Below, in pieces: positions 46,654-55,954 of a DNA stretch of 64,000 bases. The notes beneath the pieces are model-generated. The model did no database searches and had not been told where the DNA came from. It saw only the letters and a program-made list of their open reading frames with translations. Source of the DNA: Desulfolucanica intricata (GTDB lineage Bacteria > Bacillota > Desulfotomaculia > Desulfotomaculales > Desulfofarciminaceae); the NCBI RefSeq assembly GCF_001592105.1, contig NZ_BCWE01000014.1:25164-89163 (forward strand), read 5' to 3'. Position numbers and translations under genes: made by a program. Position 1 is the stretch's first letter. Each line of letters begins with the position of its first letter.

Positions 46654-48739
46654 GATATTAAACCAAGCAAATGATTTGGTAGATAAGTTACCAGGTAGAA
46701 TATTAAAAAGATGGATAAACAAGCATAAAAAGGCTGCCCTGCTGCTGGGAAGTTTGCCGGTTACTGTGCCGCTATTTTATTTTGCTGATGTTTGGATCCT
46801 GGGAACTGCAGCGGCAGCAGTACATGACTTTCAAACATGGTTATCCGAAAATAATATATTACCCATATCAGAGCAGAAGGCCACAGCTGTTACATATACC
46901 AAGCTGTGGCCGTGGTATTTTACCCATCCCTTTCGGGTGGGGTGGGACTGGCTGACAAAGCCCACGGAAGCGCTAACTTTCCCCGGGATAAAGAATATAT
47001 GGCAGCTGCTAAACACAATACTTGGGGCCGGTTCTGTTACCACTTATTTTCTTCAGCAATTAAAAAGACGACAAAACAAAGTTAACAGCCCTCAAAGGGT
47101 TCATGGCCTTAAAGTTGTCAGTAACGCTGCCATGGGCACAGCACGCTGGGCGTCCAGAAAAGATATACATCACCTGTGTGAATTTGGTCCACCTGTACTT
47201 GAATCAAAGTGCAAACATCCGGGTGGAATTGTTTTAGGAAAGTTAAAGGGGCAAATTGTAAGAGTAATGCCGGGAAAATCCCCCAAGGGAATGCCGGGTT
47301 TAGCCGGTCACGCGGCAATATTTGGCGGCACCGGTTCCGGAAAGTCGTTTTCCTTTGTTCTAAACAATATAATTGCTGCTGTGGCAGATGGGCAGTCTTT
47401 TATCTGTACCGACCCTAAGGGGGAACTGGCAGCTACAACTGCTCAATGGCTAAGAAATAAAGGCTACCATGTTAAAATATTTAACCTGATTAATCCTGCT
47501 ACCAGTCACCGGTGGAATGCAATCACGGAATGCAGGGATGATGCAGAAATAGCTGAAATGGCTGCTTGTCTAGTTAACAATGCCGGAAAAGATGCTCATA
47601 CATATTTCCTGGCCAAAGAGATTCAACTGCTTGAAGCACTTGTAGGACTTTTAAGAGGGGACTTTCCTACGGAACAGCAGCACCTGCGGGCAGTTATGAG
47701 TTTAACAGCATGGACTAAAGAAGAACTGGAGGCACGATTTAAAGCTGCCTTTCAGACTCATAAAATCAGCAGCACCATATACGAGCGGTGGCGCGGGGTA
47801 GCTTCGGCAAACTTAGAACATGCTGTCTCCGGGCTTTCAGCAAAACTGAAAATCTTAACGACAGAACCACTTGCCGCTTTACTGTCAGAGCAGGAAATTA
47901 ACCTAAGTGAAATTGGCAGTCAAAAAACCGCCTTGTTTTGTGTACTGCCGGTGAGCGGTGAAAACAAAGTACTACGGCCCATACTGGCTACATTTTATAT
48001 GTTTCTTTTCAAGAGATTATATGTTTTAGCCGAACAACACGACGGAAGGCTGCCGGTATCGGTAAGGTTAATTCTAGACGAATTTGCAAACATTGGTCAG
48101 ATTCCAGGGTTTTCAGAAATTATCTCTACTGCCCGCAGCCTGGGTATTCAGATACAGTTTATCCTGCAGGGTCGCAGCCAGCTGGATGATGTTTACGGGG
48201 CTGCGGAAGCCCAAAATATATTATCGAACTGCCCGACGATGTTGTTACTAGGTTTGGCCCCGGGAGACCAGGAAACAGCAGTAATGTTCTCCCGAATATT
48301 GGGTAAGGCAGCTGTTGAAGGAAAGTTTGAAAAAGAAGATTTAACTATCCCACTGGTGCACTATTTCAAACCAGCGGAGAAAACTCAAAATGTCATTAAG
48401 CGACTATTAATGGAGCCGGATGAAATAGCAAGGATGCACCCGTTAGATTGTATAGCTATAGTCCAGTGGTGCTACCCACTGTACTTAAAAAAGGTGGGCT
48501 GGGTAAAACTGCCGCAGGCTAAAGACATTAAACAAACAGGTAATTTACCGGTTTGCCGATTAGCCCCACCCAGGAACTTTAATGTGAGTTTACCGGAAGT
48601 TGTATCTCTGGAGCAAGAACCCCAGTCTGAGCCACAAAAACTACCGGGAGAACCGGAAGCTGAACCGGGACAAAATCTACAGTTATTGAAACAAGTAAAT
48701 GATACAGAAAAAATAAAAATATCAAAATCAGCATGGTAA
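46643..48739 (+). CDS. VirD4/TraG-type coupling ATPase
   Basis: The coupling protein brings the relaxosome to the secretion channel. Two N-terminal membrane segments are followed by Walker A GGTGSGKSFSFV near residue 235, then CTDPKGELAATTA. Walker B and its neighbourhood are LILDEFANIGQIPGFSEII, followed by the IQFILQGRSQLDDVYG motif. It has about 698 residues. ATG 46643 follows TATGGAGGTGC. A typical element encodes its relaxase nearby; none is seen. Confidence 0.92.
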   Translation: MKDRILNQANDLVDKLPGRILKRWINKHKKAALLLGSLPVTVPLFYFADVWILGTAAAAVHDFQTWLSENNILPISEQKATAVTYTKLWPWYFTHPFRVGWDWLTKPTEALTFPGIKNIWQLLNTILGAGSVTTYFLQQLKRRQNKVNSPQRVHGLKVVSNAAMGTARWASRKDIHHLCEFGPPVLESKCKHPGGIVLGKLKGQIVRVMPGKSPKGMPGLAGHAAIFGGTGSGKSFSFVLNNIIAAVADGQSFICTDPKGELAATTAQWLRNKGYHVKIFNLINPATSHRWNAITECRDDAEIAEMAACLVNNAGKDAHTYFLAKEIQLLEALVGLLRGDFPTEQQHLRAVMSLTAWTKEELEARFKAAFQTHKISSTIYERWRGVASANLEHAVSGLSAKLKILTTEPLAALLSEQEINLSEIGSQKTALFCVLPVSGENKVLRPILATFYMFLFKRLYVLAEQHDGRLPVSVRLILDEFANIGQIPGFSEIISTARSLGIQIQFILQGRSQLDDVYGAAEAQNILSNCPTMLLLGLAPGDQETAVMFSRILGKAAVEGKFEKEDLTIPLVHYFKPAEKTQNVIKRLLMEPDEIARMHPLDCIAIVQWCYPLYLKKVGWVKLPQAKDIKQTGNLPVCRLAPPRNFNVSLPEVVSLEQEPQSEPQKLPGEPEAEPGQNLQLLKQVNDTEKIKISKSAW

Positions 48740-48759
48740 AAAACAAGGAGGTAGGTTTA

Positions 48760-49614
48760 ATGTTTAAAATTGCACCGGAAGGTTATAACCTGAGAGAATT
48801 TGATTTGTGGAGTGATTTGTATGATGCCAAAGAGCGAGGTACTCTGGTTGATGCGCTAATTGTTCGTGTTCGCAGGATAAGCGGCCAGGGTGAAATCTGG
48901 GAATTGGAGTTTCCTGATAAGCCCGGCATTACCGGTTTAGTACCTGTATCTCAAAGCGGCCTGCCCGAAAAGTCACCCATGAACGAATTCGTTGGACAAA
49001 GAGTAACAGTTAAAATTAAATCCATAGATCGGGAAAACGATTTAGTGGCCTGCAGCAGGCAGGAGGCAGTGGATATTGCCTTAAATAAAATTATAAGTAA
49101 GTTGGAGGAAAACGAGGTAATTAATGCGGTTGTACGGGTAGTTACCCGGCATAATTTGTTTTTGGATATTGGCGGCGGTGTTATTGTAAGAATTAATCAA
49201 GGTAAAGCCAGGTTATCAGACGGTGTTCCTCTGGAAGTTCAGTATGAGGTGGGGACCATAGTTAAAGTAAAGGTAACCGGTATAAATAGAGAAGAGAAAT
49301 GCATTGAGGTAGAACCGGTAGATCCCTGGGAAATCTGGGAATATAACCGTGGTGAGGTTCTCATCGGCAGAGTTGCTGCCATAAGAGAACCTTTTGCTTT
49401 TATAAGCATAAAGCCGGGAATAATCGGGCGTACTGCATATAAAAACACAGATAAATACAAAGTAGGGGATATCGAAGAGTTTCAAGTGGTCAGTTTTAAT
49501 CGTGCTAAAAGACATTTGCATTTAATTAAGTGGGATACCAGGCGAGTTAATGAAAGGAGGAGAGAACGTGCCAAATCTAAAACTAAAAGAGCCACTATCG
49601 GAAATGAAGGATAA
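48760..49614 (+). CDS. Triple-S1-domain RNA-binding protein
   Basis: Three OB-fold S1 units are visible at about residues 25-95 (LVDALIVRVRRIS onward), 110-185 (VINAVVRVVTRHNLFLDIG onward) and 195-265 (VLIGRVAAIREPFAFISI onward), then a basic tail (RRVNERRRERAKSKTK). The organisation recalls ribosomal protein S1. ATG 48760 follows AACAAGGAGGTAGG. An RNA-binding protein inside a transfer operon is unusual; it may act on element transcripts. Confidence 0.8.
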   Translation: MFKIAPEGYNLREFDLWSDLYDAKERGTLVDALIVRVRRISGQGEIWELEFPDKPGITGLVPVSQSGLPEKSPMNEFVGQRVTVKIKSIDRENDLVACSRQEAVDIALNKIISKLEENEVINAVVRVVTRHNLFLDIGGGVIVRINQGKARLSDGVPLEVQYEVGTIVKVKVTGINREEKCIEVEPVDPWEIWEYNRGEVLIGRVAAIREPFAFISIKPGIIGRTAYKNTDKYKVGDIEEFQVVSFNRAKRHLHLIKWDTRRVNERRRERAKSKTKRATIGNEG

Positions 49615-50287
49615 GAAAATATCATCTAAGATATCTTTGAAAAACAGTAGGTTATTTCCGGTTGAAGACAGTATTTTTGCCAAAGGTACCGGTATGATAG
49701 CAGTTAAAACGCCTATTAATAAAAAAGTAGGAAATTTAGGCCGTAAGGCTTTTACAATATTAGAATATTTAAGTGAAGCGGAAGCTCTAACCACATCAGC
49801 TTTATCAAACCTAATGGGTTATTATAGATACGACGTAAAAGGAGCTTTGAAAAGCCTTGTTTCTACTGGATTGGTACGGGAAATCGAGGTTGCCACCTCT
49901 CTCGGCATCTTTAAACTATGGGTAAAATCTGATATAAAACTACCTCAGAATGCCCAGGAAGCCTGCCGACTGGCTGCACTAGGTTTGTTTTATGCGTGGG
50001 CTAAGAAAGAAGTACCTAACTTTGAATGGTCACTTTTAAAAATTAAGAAAAAGCCGGTGATGGCTGAAATGACTTTCCTACCCAAAGGGCAAATGAACAG
50101 GATTAAGTGGCTGATTGATGTACCCAGGCGCGGTGAAAAGCCTCACCCCAATGCAAATATATTTATATTTCCGACATTAGCGGAAGGAAAAAGTTTAGCT
50201 CCTCAGGGTAAAAGGTTTACCTGTGATTTATTGTTAATGGTTAATGATGGAGCAGACTTGAGTCAAAAAATATTTGAGGTCTCTTGA
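49568..50287 (+). CDS. Winged-helix protein, replication-relaxation-like
   Basis: The protein of about 239 residues has a wHTH domain (AFTILEYLSEAEALTTSALSN, split by LMGYYRYDVKGALKSLV) and a C-terminal alpha/beta part ending FTCDLLLMVND. Proteins of the replication-relaxation family occupy this place after VirD4 in related elements. GTG 49568 lies behind AAAGGAGGAGAGAA and overlaps the S1 gene by 47 bases. Whether it could contribute relaxase function is unknown. Confidence 0.6.
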   Translation: MPNLKLKEPLSEMKDKKISSKISLKNSRLFPVEDSIFAKGTGMIAVKTPINKKVGNLGRKAFTILEYLSEAEALTTSALSNLMGYYRYDVKGALKSLVSTGLVREIEVATSLGIFKLWVKSDIKLPQNAQEACRLAALGLFYAWAKKEVPNFEWSLLKIKKKPVMAEMTFLPKGQMNRIKWLIDVPRRGEKPHPNANIFIFPTLAEGKSLAPQGKRFTCDLLLMVNDGADLSQKIFEVS

Positions 50288-50294
50288 ATTTTTT

Positions 50295-50317
50295 AATAAC
50301 CCGGTCCAAGGGTTATT
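50295..50317. terminator. Hairpin after the second transfer operon
   Basis: AATAACCC/GGGTTATT with loop GGTCCAA is followed by a weak T tract. It lies between convergent genes. Confidence 0.5.
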
Positions 50318-50452
50318 TGCATCTTACTCCATTGACCGGATTTTATTGTATCGTAAAAGCTTAGATGGCAAAACCCAAAAAGTCTAAGGGGTAATTGATA
50401 CTGAATATTTGATGATAAATGTGCATTATGTAGACGGTGACATAAAGATATT

Positions 50453-50902
50453 TTACTCGGTAATGCTTTCTAATTCCTTTAATTTATTAGCCATCCAGGC
50501 TGAATGCAAGTCTTCATCAATAAGGTTACTCCATAATATTTCAAAAAGGTGTGGGTTATCTACTTTGAGAATTAAGTCTTTATAATCTTTCATTGCTTTT
50601 TCTTCTAAAGTTATGTTTAACTTTAGAAGATTTTTAACACCCAAAGCCCCAGTAAGAGTACCAACTACCCTGCCAAGAATGGGGGAAATAACATCACCTA
50701 ATTTAATCGGTTGAGCCCCAAGCTGTTTAATCGCCTCAACCATATCGTCCACATGCTGCTGTTTAATAGTTGCAAACCTAGATAGGGCTTTAGCTAGATA
50801 AATATCCTCTACGGCATGAGCCTGTGAAGTATATAAATCCACCTGATGAAGTTCCAGGTTGTAAAACCAATTTAGTTTAGTTATGAGTTTTTCCCTTTGC
50901 AT
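50453..50902 (-). CDS. Ferritin-like diiron-type protein
   Basis: The 149-residue all-helical protein has spaced Glu and His residues resembling a ferritin/rubrerythrin four-helix bundle: NLELHQVDLY, TIKQQHVDDM, ITLEEKAMKDY and DEDLHSAWM. It may store iron or handle peroxide. No C-terminal rubredoxin is present. It heads a minus-strand cargo block with an overlapping tandem repeat in its promoter (13-base unit CTCAACATATACT twice at 50911-50936). Confidence 0.65.
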   Translation of the reverse strand: MQREKLITKLNWFYNLELHQVDLYTSQAHAVEDIYLAKALSRFATIKQQHVDDMVEAIKQLGAQPIKLGDVISPILGRVVGTLTGALGVKNLLKLNITLEEKAMKDYKDLILKVDNPHLFEILWSNLIDEDLHSAWMANKLKELESITE

Positions 50903-50977
50903 TTTTTTACCTCAACATATACTCTCAACATATACTATTGATTTTTCATTATTTGATGTTTGATACGCCACGATAAA

Positions 50978-51577
50978 TTAGTTTACCCGTTTTCTACAAA
51001 ACAGTCTTTTGAATCCCGTCCAGAGCTTTGGTCTTCTTTTTAAGTTGTCAGCTACTACATTAGGGGCGTTTTCGTTTTTAACTGTATTTATTTTTAAAAC
51101 ACGATACTTGACATTTTTTTCTTCTATCATGTTTTCAGTAAGCCGAAAATATACCCACGTAACTGTTGTAAACCATGAAGCATAGAGAATAAATGGCAAA
51201 ATAATACTACTGTAATTCCACTTAAAAATACCTAGGTTTATAAGTATGTTTGAAAAAAAGACGGAATATCCTGCCGCTACAACAGTGAAAATGTATGGAA
51301 AGATTTTGTGTTTAGGCAATATGTAAAGATACATTATGAAAAATATTGTCCATGCAATAGGTGGGAAAAAAGGTATTCCTAAAAAACCAAAAGGGCCATA
51401 ATTAATATATCCACCATTACCGATAAACCTAACTATTAAAATTGCAAATATATCCATAACAGCACCAGAAAAAATTCCATAAATAGCTAAACGATGAATC
51501 TCCTTTTTAGGAATTATTGTGATGGCAATTAAGGCTAGTGCTATTGTGTATATAGGGTATATAAAATAATTTGGCAT
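50978..51577 (-). CDS. CBO0543-type membrane protein, copy 2
   Basis: The 199-residue protein has about five membrane helices and shares the layout of copy 1: IPKKEIHRLAIYGIFSGAVMD and NYGPFGFLGIPFFPPIAW, then a basic tail. The two copies are clearly paralogous but well diverged. ATG 51577 lies after a GGAGAG. Members occur in spore-forming Firmicutes; function unknown. Confidence 0.65.
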   Translation of the reverse strand: MPNYFIYPIYTIALALIAITIIPKKEIHRLAIYGIFSGAVMDIFAILIVRFIGNGGYINYGPFGFLGIPFFPPIAWTIFFIMYLYILPKHKIFPYIFTVVAAGYSVFFSNILINLGIFKWNYSSIILPFILYASWFTTVTWVYFRLTENMIEEKNVKYRVLKINTVKNENAPNVVADNLKRRPKLWTGFKRLFCRKRVN

Positions 51578-51891
51578 ATTTATTACTCTCCAAAACCAAC
51601 TCTTTTAGATTCAATACCTTTACGAAACATGACTCCGTTAATTATTGCTTTCGGGATATTTGCTAAGAATCCAGACACAAACTAAGTGTTACTCAATCTT
51701 TAATTTTTCGCATTGGTATCCTCCCTCATTAAAATCAATTAAAGTTATTATCTCTATATTGGTTACTGCCTAAACGAAAATTCAGAAAACCTTATACTAA
51801 AATTTGAAAAAAGAAGCCAAGTGCTAGTTTTACTCCCCATAGTTAGTCGTCTTTAATGAACATTTTCTGTACAATACACAAAAAAACAATT
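51578..51891. other. Noncoding gap with gene remnant
   Basis: On the minus strand a short uninterrupted frame (NIPKAIINGVMFRKGIESKR, then VGFGE and stop, near 51590-51665) has no start and looks like the tail of a lost gene. A six-codon ORF with a good GGGAGG site lies upstream of it. Nothing else is apparent. Confidence 0.35.
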
Positions 51892-52875
51892 TTATTGAAC
51901 TGGAGAATAAGATGGTACTACATTTAACCATCCTTTTGTTTTACCAAACTTTATTAATTTATCTAAAAATCCTATTTCAGATAAGAGTAAATCCTTAAAA
52001 ATACCTCTGATTCTGTCATTTGTTATACATTGCTTGAGACCTAGTGTATGCAGCCACAAGGCGCCCATCATACCAAAAAAAAGAATCCTAAACATATAAT
52101 CGTCCTTCAGAATTGTTTTGTCCTTTACACCTTGAATAATATCCGTAGGTTGATTCGGCATTGTGATACCATAGAGAAGAAGTTCTTTCTCTAACATTTG
52201 TGCTTGTTTTTTTAGAATATCATGTAATCCTTTTTTCAATAAAGCCTTAAAATCACCATCATTCGCATACTCATACCACAACTGGGTCTGTTGGATATTA
52301 TCATATCTAAAAGTGAGGTGATCCCAGAGGTGAAAAGCTTCGCCTGTGTCTATTTTGTCATTTGTAGCTGGCGGAACATTAGGGTATAACGGAGGCTGAT
52401 TAACCCATCCCTTTAGTTTTATATATTTAATAAATGAATCAAGTTCTTCAATGCGGGTTGAAGCAATTTTAATAAATAAAGAACGAACGTCATCATTAGT
52501 TGTTGATGTTCTAATGGCCCTTAGTATTAGTTCAATTTCCTCCTGCATCCAAGTAAGTAACCATGCACTTATTCTCTGGTCGTTCAATACTTCCGGCTTT
52601 ACAGAAGTAGATACACCTACTCTTGGTTTATCAGGCCCTCCAATAGAAAACTTACTTAGCATATCCTCTAGTTCTTGACAATATTGCTTTCGGGAATTTA
52701 GAGCCTTGTTCATAATTAGATCTAAATCTTTATCATGTGCAAAAACTCTCCATATTTGTAAATGATCGATTAAGGCATACTTAGTTGTCAAAAGATCCCA
52801 TAAGTTGTATGTTTCTTCAATATTAATCTGTCCTTGAGCTTTTTCAATATTGTAAAATCTTATTCCAAAAACCAC
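51892..52875 (-). CDS. Tandem DUF3231 protein (spore-coat-like four-helix bundles)
   Basis: Two repeats of the DUF3231 bundle are visible, each opening with a related sentence: EETYNLWDLLTTKYALIDHL (residues about 20-40) and GEAFHLWDHLTFRYDNIQQT (about 190). Each repeat ends with LDSFIKYIKLKGWVNQPP or LDKLIKFGKTKGWLNVVP. Members are common in Bacilli and Clostridia and are distantly CotF-like. GTG 52875 follows AAAGGAGCAGG, better than the upstream ATG. It may contribute to spore coat or stress functions. Confidence 0.75.
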   Translation of the reverse strand: MVFGIRFYNIEKAQGQINIEETYNLWDLLTTKYALIDHLQIWRVFAHDKDLDLIMNKALNSRKQYCQELEDMLSKFSIGGPDKPRVGVSTSVKPEVLNDQRISAWLLTWMQEEIELILRAIRTSTTNDDVRSLFIKIASTRIEELDSFIKYIKLKGWVNQPPLYPNVPPATNDKIDTGEAFHLWDHLTFRYDNIQQTQLWYEYANDGDFKALLKKGLHDILKKQAQMLEKELLLYGITMPNQPTDIIQGVKDKTILKDDYMFRILFFGMMGALWLHTLGLKQCITNDRIRGIFKDLLLSEIGFLDKLIKFGKTKGWLNVVPSYSPVQ

Positions 52876-53769
52876 TAGACCTGCTCCTTTCAGAACCATT
52901 ACGTTTAACTTTTTAACGCAAGTGTATTTATTTAATTTAATATTGACGTTGAAATAAAAAATGCTCTATCCAAAACCTTTTTTCAACCTCATATTATATA
53001 TTTACCGTTTTTTATAGAATAATAATCGATAAAATTGGGAAATTAAATTGGCTGAACTGGAATATTGGTGTTAGTTCCATAATATAAGTGTGAACAGCGG
53101 GAGATGAAATTTATGGTGATTGTGATGAATATCTGTAAAATACGTCAGAAGTAAGTCTGAGTCTTAAAGTTACACCTCTAATTCTGGATATAATATCAAA
53201 ATAAACATTTACAGAGCAAAGATAAATTTAACGTAAAATAATTATAAAATAACAATCAAATTGATTGTAAATTGAGTGTTATTTCTTTTTTCTATTTTTT
53301 GAACCTCAAAACGGAACCCGTTAGGTTCAACCCCACTTGAGCTAAGTAAATGTAGCACGGAATTTTGTTTTTACGAAATCTGTTAAGTAAAAGTAACTTT
53401 TTTCCGATGATAACCGGAGATAAATTGTGTTGCTTAATTTCCTGACATATCTTAACTACTAGTTGGTGGTTTCGAGGTTTTGTATGCATCTGAATATACT
53501 AGGTGTCTGCCATCAGGAATGTAAATTAATCCCAATCTGTGTAGATTATCTAAATTAACTAGGAACCATGATTATACTTCGATGTATTTATATTCGTTCT
53601 TCGATGTATTTATATTCGTTGGTAGGTGGCGTGAGGTTTGGCTCGAAATACCATAAGCCAGAAATGTATCCATATTGTTTTTTAAGAAAAATGTTTATTG
53701 ACATTTCTAAGATTTTATAGTAGTTTTATACTGATTTAAGTAGTTAATGAATTTAAAGTTTTTCTATCA
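52876..53769. other. Long noncoding stretch before the structured RNA
   Basis: About 0.9 kb of AT-rich DNA has no credible gene. A hairpin TTGAACCT/AGGTTCAA with an inner AACGG/CCGTT stem lies at 53299-53331. TTGACA at 53698-53703 with a weak TAGTTT 17 bases on could start the RNA that follows. Confidence 0.4.
53577..53620 (+). repeat. 22-base tandem duplication
   Basis: The unit CTTCGATGTATTTATATTCG plus TT is present twice in perfect head-to-tail order (53577-53598 and 53599-53620). It lies upstream of the structured RNA and could be a recent slippage event or a binding site. Confidence 0.85.
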
Positions 53770-54230
53770 ATCATCTCCGGATTGATACAGGTTTTAAAAG
53801 ACCTGGGTACTAATAACGATGAGTTAGTAGTATCGAAAAACTTCGGCTCCAGGTAAAATCCCATTGCGATGAGCGGGTACAGACTTGGAGAGCGTTGCAA
53901 CCATAGCGATAAGCGGTTGCAAGTTATCACCCACTGGCGATGAGCGTAGGGTGACGTTCGGGACCCACACGAAGTATGGGCAACAGGGTGAGCTTTTTAT
54001 TGCGATGAGCAAGCTTGCCTAGCAGAGACCGGCTAGAATCGGTCTCGCAGTCGAAACACCTCTGTGTAACATGGGTGAGTCAGGCTCTCACCGGAGAACA
54101 TGTTTAATGCGGCTGCGTTATTATAAATGCCTTAAGCACCACTATAAAAAGGTACCGGACACCTCGTGGTGTTAAGCTGAAAGGACCGGGAGCGGCAACA
54201 TGCTCGTGAAGTAATAAGGATATTTAAAGT
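53770..54230 (+). ncRNA. Putative large structured RNA with five GATRA-capped hairpins
   Basis: Five hairpins at 53808-53829, 53860-53877, 53895-53922, 53927-53954 and 53991-54015 share one cap: two base pairs (GC/GC, or AC/GT in the first), loop GATGA (GATAA in the third), and a 3-6 base bulge on the 5' side, mostly ATA or ATT. Their lower stems differ completely in sequence yet all pair (for example TACTA/TAGTA, TTGCAACC/GGTTGCAA, TCACCC/GGGTGA), which is internal covariation. Further hairpins are GAGACCG/CGGTCTC (54025-54046), GGTGAG/CTCACC nested in ACATG/CATGT (54069-54103), CTTAA-CACCAC/GTGGTG-TTAAG (54131-54176) and GAGC/GCTC. An enclosing helix ACCTGG/CCAGGT wraps the first hairpin. 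No ORF fits. Strand is inferred from the neighbouring genes. Confidence 0.7.
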
Positions 54231-54477
54231 GATTTTTGGATGGATTGATTATCTATAAAGCATAATGTAATAACTTAGGATTAGAAGACACTATGGGAGG
54301 AGGATACAGGCAGAAAATTTTTGCTTGTTCTGTTTTTGTGTCTTTTTGCATTTTTATAGCTGTTCGAGGTACTTTTTAAATATATGTAGAAAGTCTTTAA
54401 CTCTGCTGTAAAAGTGTTAAAAGAATAAGGCTATATACCGTAATCCAAACATTTTCAACCGGTAGAAGGCCAGGAAA

Positions 54478-54525
54478 GAAGAGAACGTTTTTCAGGATTG
54501 TTTTTCCTGAACGTTCTCTTTTTCT
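54478..54525 (+). terminator. Strong intrinsic terminator
   Basis: AGAGAACGTT with CAGGA pairs to TCCTG with AACGTTCTCT, then TTTTTCT. It may end the structured RNA transcript about 250 bases downstream of its last hairpin, before radC. Confidence 0.85.
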
Positions 54526-54600
54526 ATTATTACCTTTTATAAACCCGGACGGGGAAAATCAACTCCCCGTTTTGGGGGAGTAAAAGGAGAGTGTTTAAGC

Positions 54601-55290
54601 ATGCAAAAAGATCTTTGGGGTAACATCAAGCTGGGAAAGAAAAAGAATTATTTCAGTCTTGATCAAATTCGTGAGCGCGGTATAACCTACGGGAGTTCAA
54701 CTTTGAATGATGTGGAATTAATCATGACCCTAGTTGGTATTGAGTGGGAGAAAACTGTTACTTTAATGAAACTGCTGGGTGGTTTGCCGGGTTTAGTTAA
54801 TGCATCGGTGGAACAGATAGCTGCAGTAAAGGGGATTGGAAAGAGTAAAGCAATGGTATTGAAAGCCGCAGTCGAAATTGGACAGCGGTTAGACAAGTTT
54901 AAGGCCATAGAGAACCCGGTAATCAAGGCACCACAGGATGTGGCTGACTTATTAATGGGAGAAATGCGCTATCTTGACCGGGAGCATTTTTGCGTTGTGC
55001 TGTTAAACACCAAGAACCAGGTGTTATACCAGGAAACAGTTTCTATCGGTACTTTAAACTCTTCAGCAGTACATCCCCGTGAAGTCTTTAAAAATGCAAT
55101 CAAGAGGAATGCAGCCTGTATTATTCTGGTACACAATCATCCGAGCGGAGATCCAACTCCCAGCCGAGAAGATATAGAAGTAACAAAAAGACTTAAAGAG
55201 GCAGGGAAAATAGTAGGCATTGAAGTTTTAGATCATCTGGTAATAGGTAACGGTAGATTTGTCAGTTTAAAAATGAAAGGTTTGTTTTAA
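54601..55290 (+). CDS. radC: RadC-family JAB-domain protein
   Basis: The 229-residue protein has an N-terminal helix-hairpin-helix region (IAAVKGIGKSKAMVLKAA) and a C-terminal JAB/MPN metalloprotease-like domain with HNHPSGDPTPSREDIEVT, complete for zinc binding. RadC homologues are common on mobile elements; a direct repair role is disputed. ATG 54601 follows AAAAGGAGAG. Confidence 0.9.
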   Translation: MQKDLWGNIKLGKKKNYFSLDQIRERGITYGSSTLNDVELIMTLVGIEWEKTVTLMKLLGGLPGLVNASVEQIAAVKGIGKSKAMVLKAAVEIGQRLDKFKAIENPVIKAPQDVADLLMGEMRYLDREHFCVVLLNTKNQVLYQETVSIGTLNSSAVHPREVFKNAIKRNAACIILVHNHPSGDPTPSREDIEVTKRLKEAGKIVGIEVLDHLVIGNGRFVSLKMKGLF

Positions 55291-55351
55291 ATAACAGTGC
55301 CGGGACACTGGGAGAGATTAAGGCTACTTTAAAATTAGGGAGGTAATCTAA

Positions 55352-55816
55352 TTGACTGCTGTTAAGGCATTAGTAAATAAAGAAGTTAAAGAATTAACAA
55401 AATTGTTAGAGGCTGTACAAGCTAAATTAAAACAGGTTTCCAAACTTTATACCTATATTGAGTCAGCAGATGGAATAGAGAAGATTGAGTTAATAAAACT
55501 AATCAATCTTTGTGAGGGCAGCAGTGCTGATGAATTTAGTGTTTTTGCCTGGAAGGTTAAGTATCTGGCAAAACCACGTGTGGAAGGCAATTTATATATG
55601 AGTACCAACGGCCGGTACAGGTTAGATACTAATGACTTTGAATTTACCAGTGGCTGCCCGATTGAAGTATATATACCTGATCCGGACAGTGATGATTTTG
55701 GCTGGCAGTTTGGTAGAGTGGAGTACTCAGAAAGTTATGGAGGTTATTACTTCTATAATCAATTTGGTTATGAAAATCACAGATTATGGCCTGGAATGCG
55801 GGCTGCTGTGAGGTAG
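55352..55816 (+). CDS. DUF5348-like mobile-element protein
   Basis: The 154-residue protein has an N-terminal coiled region (EVKELTKLLEAVQAKLKQVSK) and a C-terminal domain with GNLYMSTNGRYRL, SGCPIEVYIPD and RVEYSESYGGYYF. This resembles DUF5348, found with ArdC and RadC on conjugative elements. TTG 55352 follows TAGGGAGG. Function unknown. Confidence 0.65.
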   Translation: MTAVKALVNKEVKELTKLLEAVQAKLKQVSKLYTYIESADGIEKIELIKLINLCEGSSADEFSVFAWKVKYLAKPRVEGNLYMSTNGRYRLDTNDFEFTSGCPIEVYIPDPDSDDFGWQFGRVEYSESYGGYYFYNQFGYENHRLWPGMRAAVR

Positions 55817-55914
55817 TAATTTACCGATAATCTCGTCTTTGACATTGTTTTTTCTAAATTAACAAAAAAAAGCCGCCCGCGTAGGCCTGGCCAATTAACT
55901 TCCAGGAGGTGAGT

Positions 55915-55946
55915 TGGTACATCAGGCCTGCTAGGGCCGGTGTACC
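55915..55946 (+). promoter_or_regulatory. Hairpin before ardC
   Basis: GGTACA/TGTACC encloses GGCC/GGCC with loop TGCTAG or similar. It ends a few bases before the ardC ribosome site and may modulate its translation. Confidence 0.5.
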
Positions 55947-55954
55947 TAGGTAGT

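Noticed and set aside
53292..53489. A 65-codon minus-strand frame
   Set aside because: It overlaps a hairpin, has no ribosome site and no recognisable domain.
53808..54015. CRISPR array reading of the repeated GCGATGAGC motif
   Set aside because: Repeat units are only nine bases, spacing is irregular and flanks form stems; this is an RNA-structure repeat, not direct repeats with spacers.
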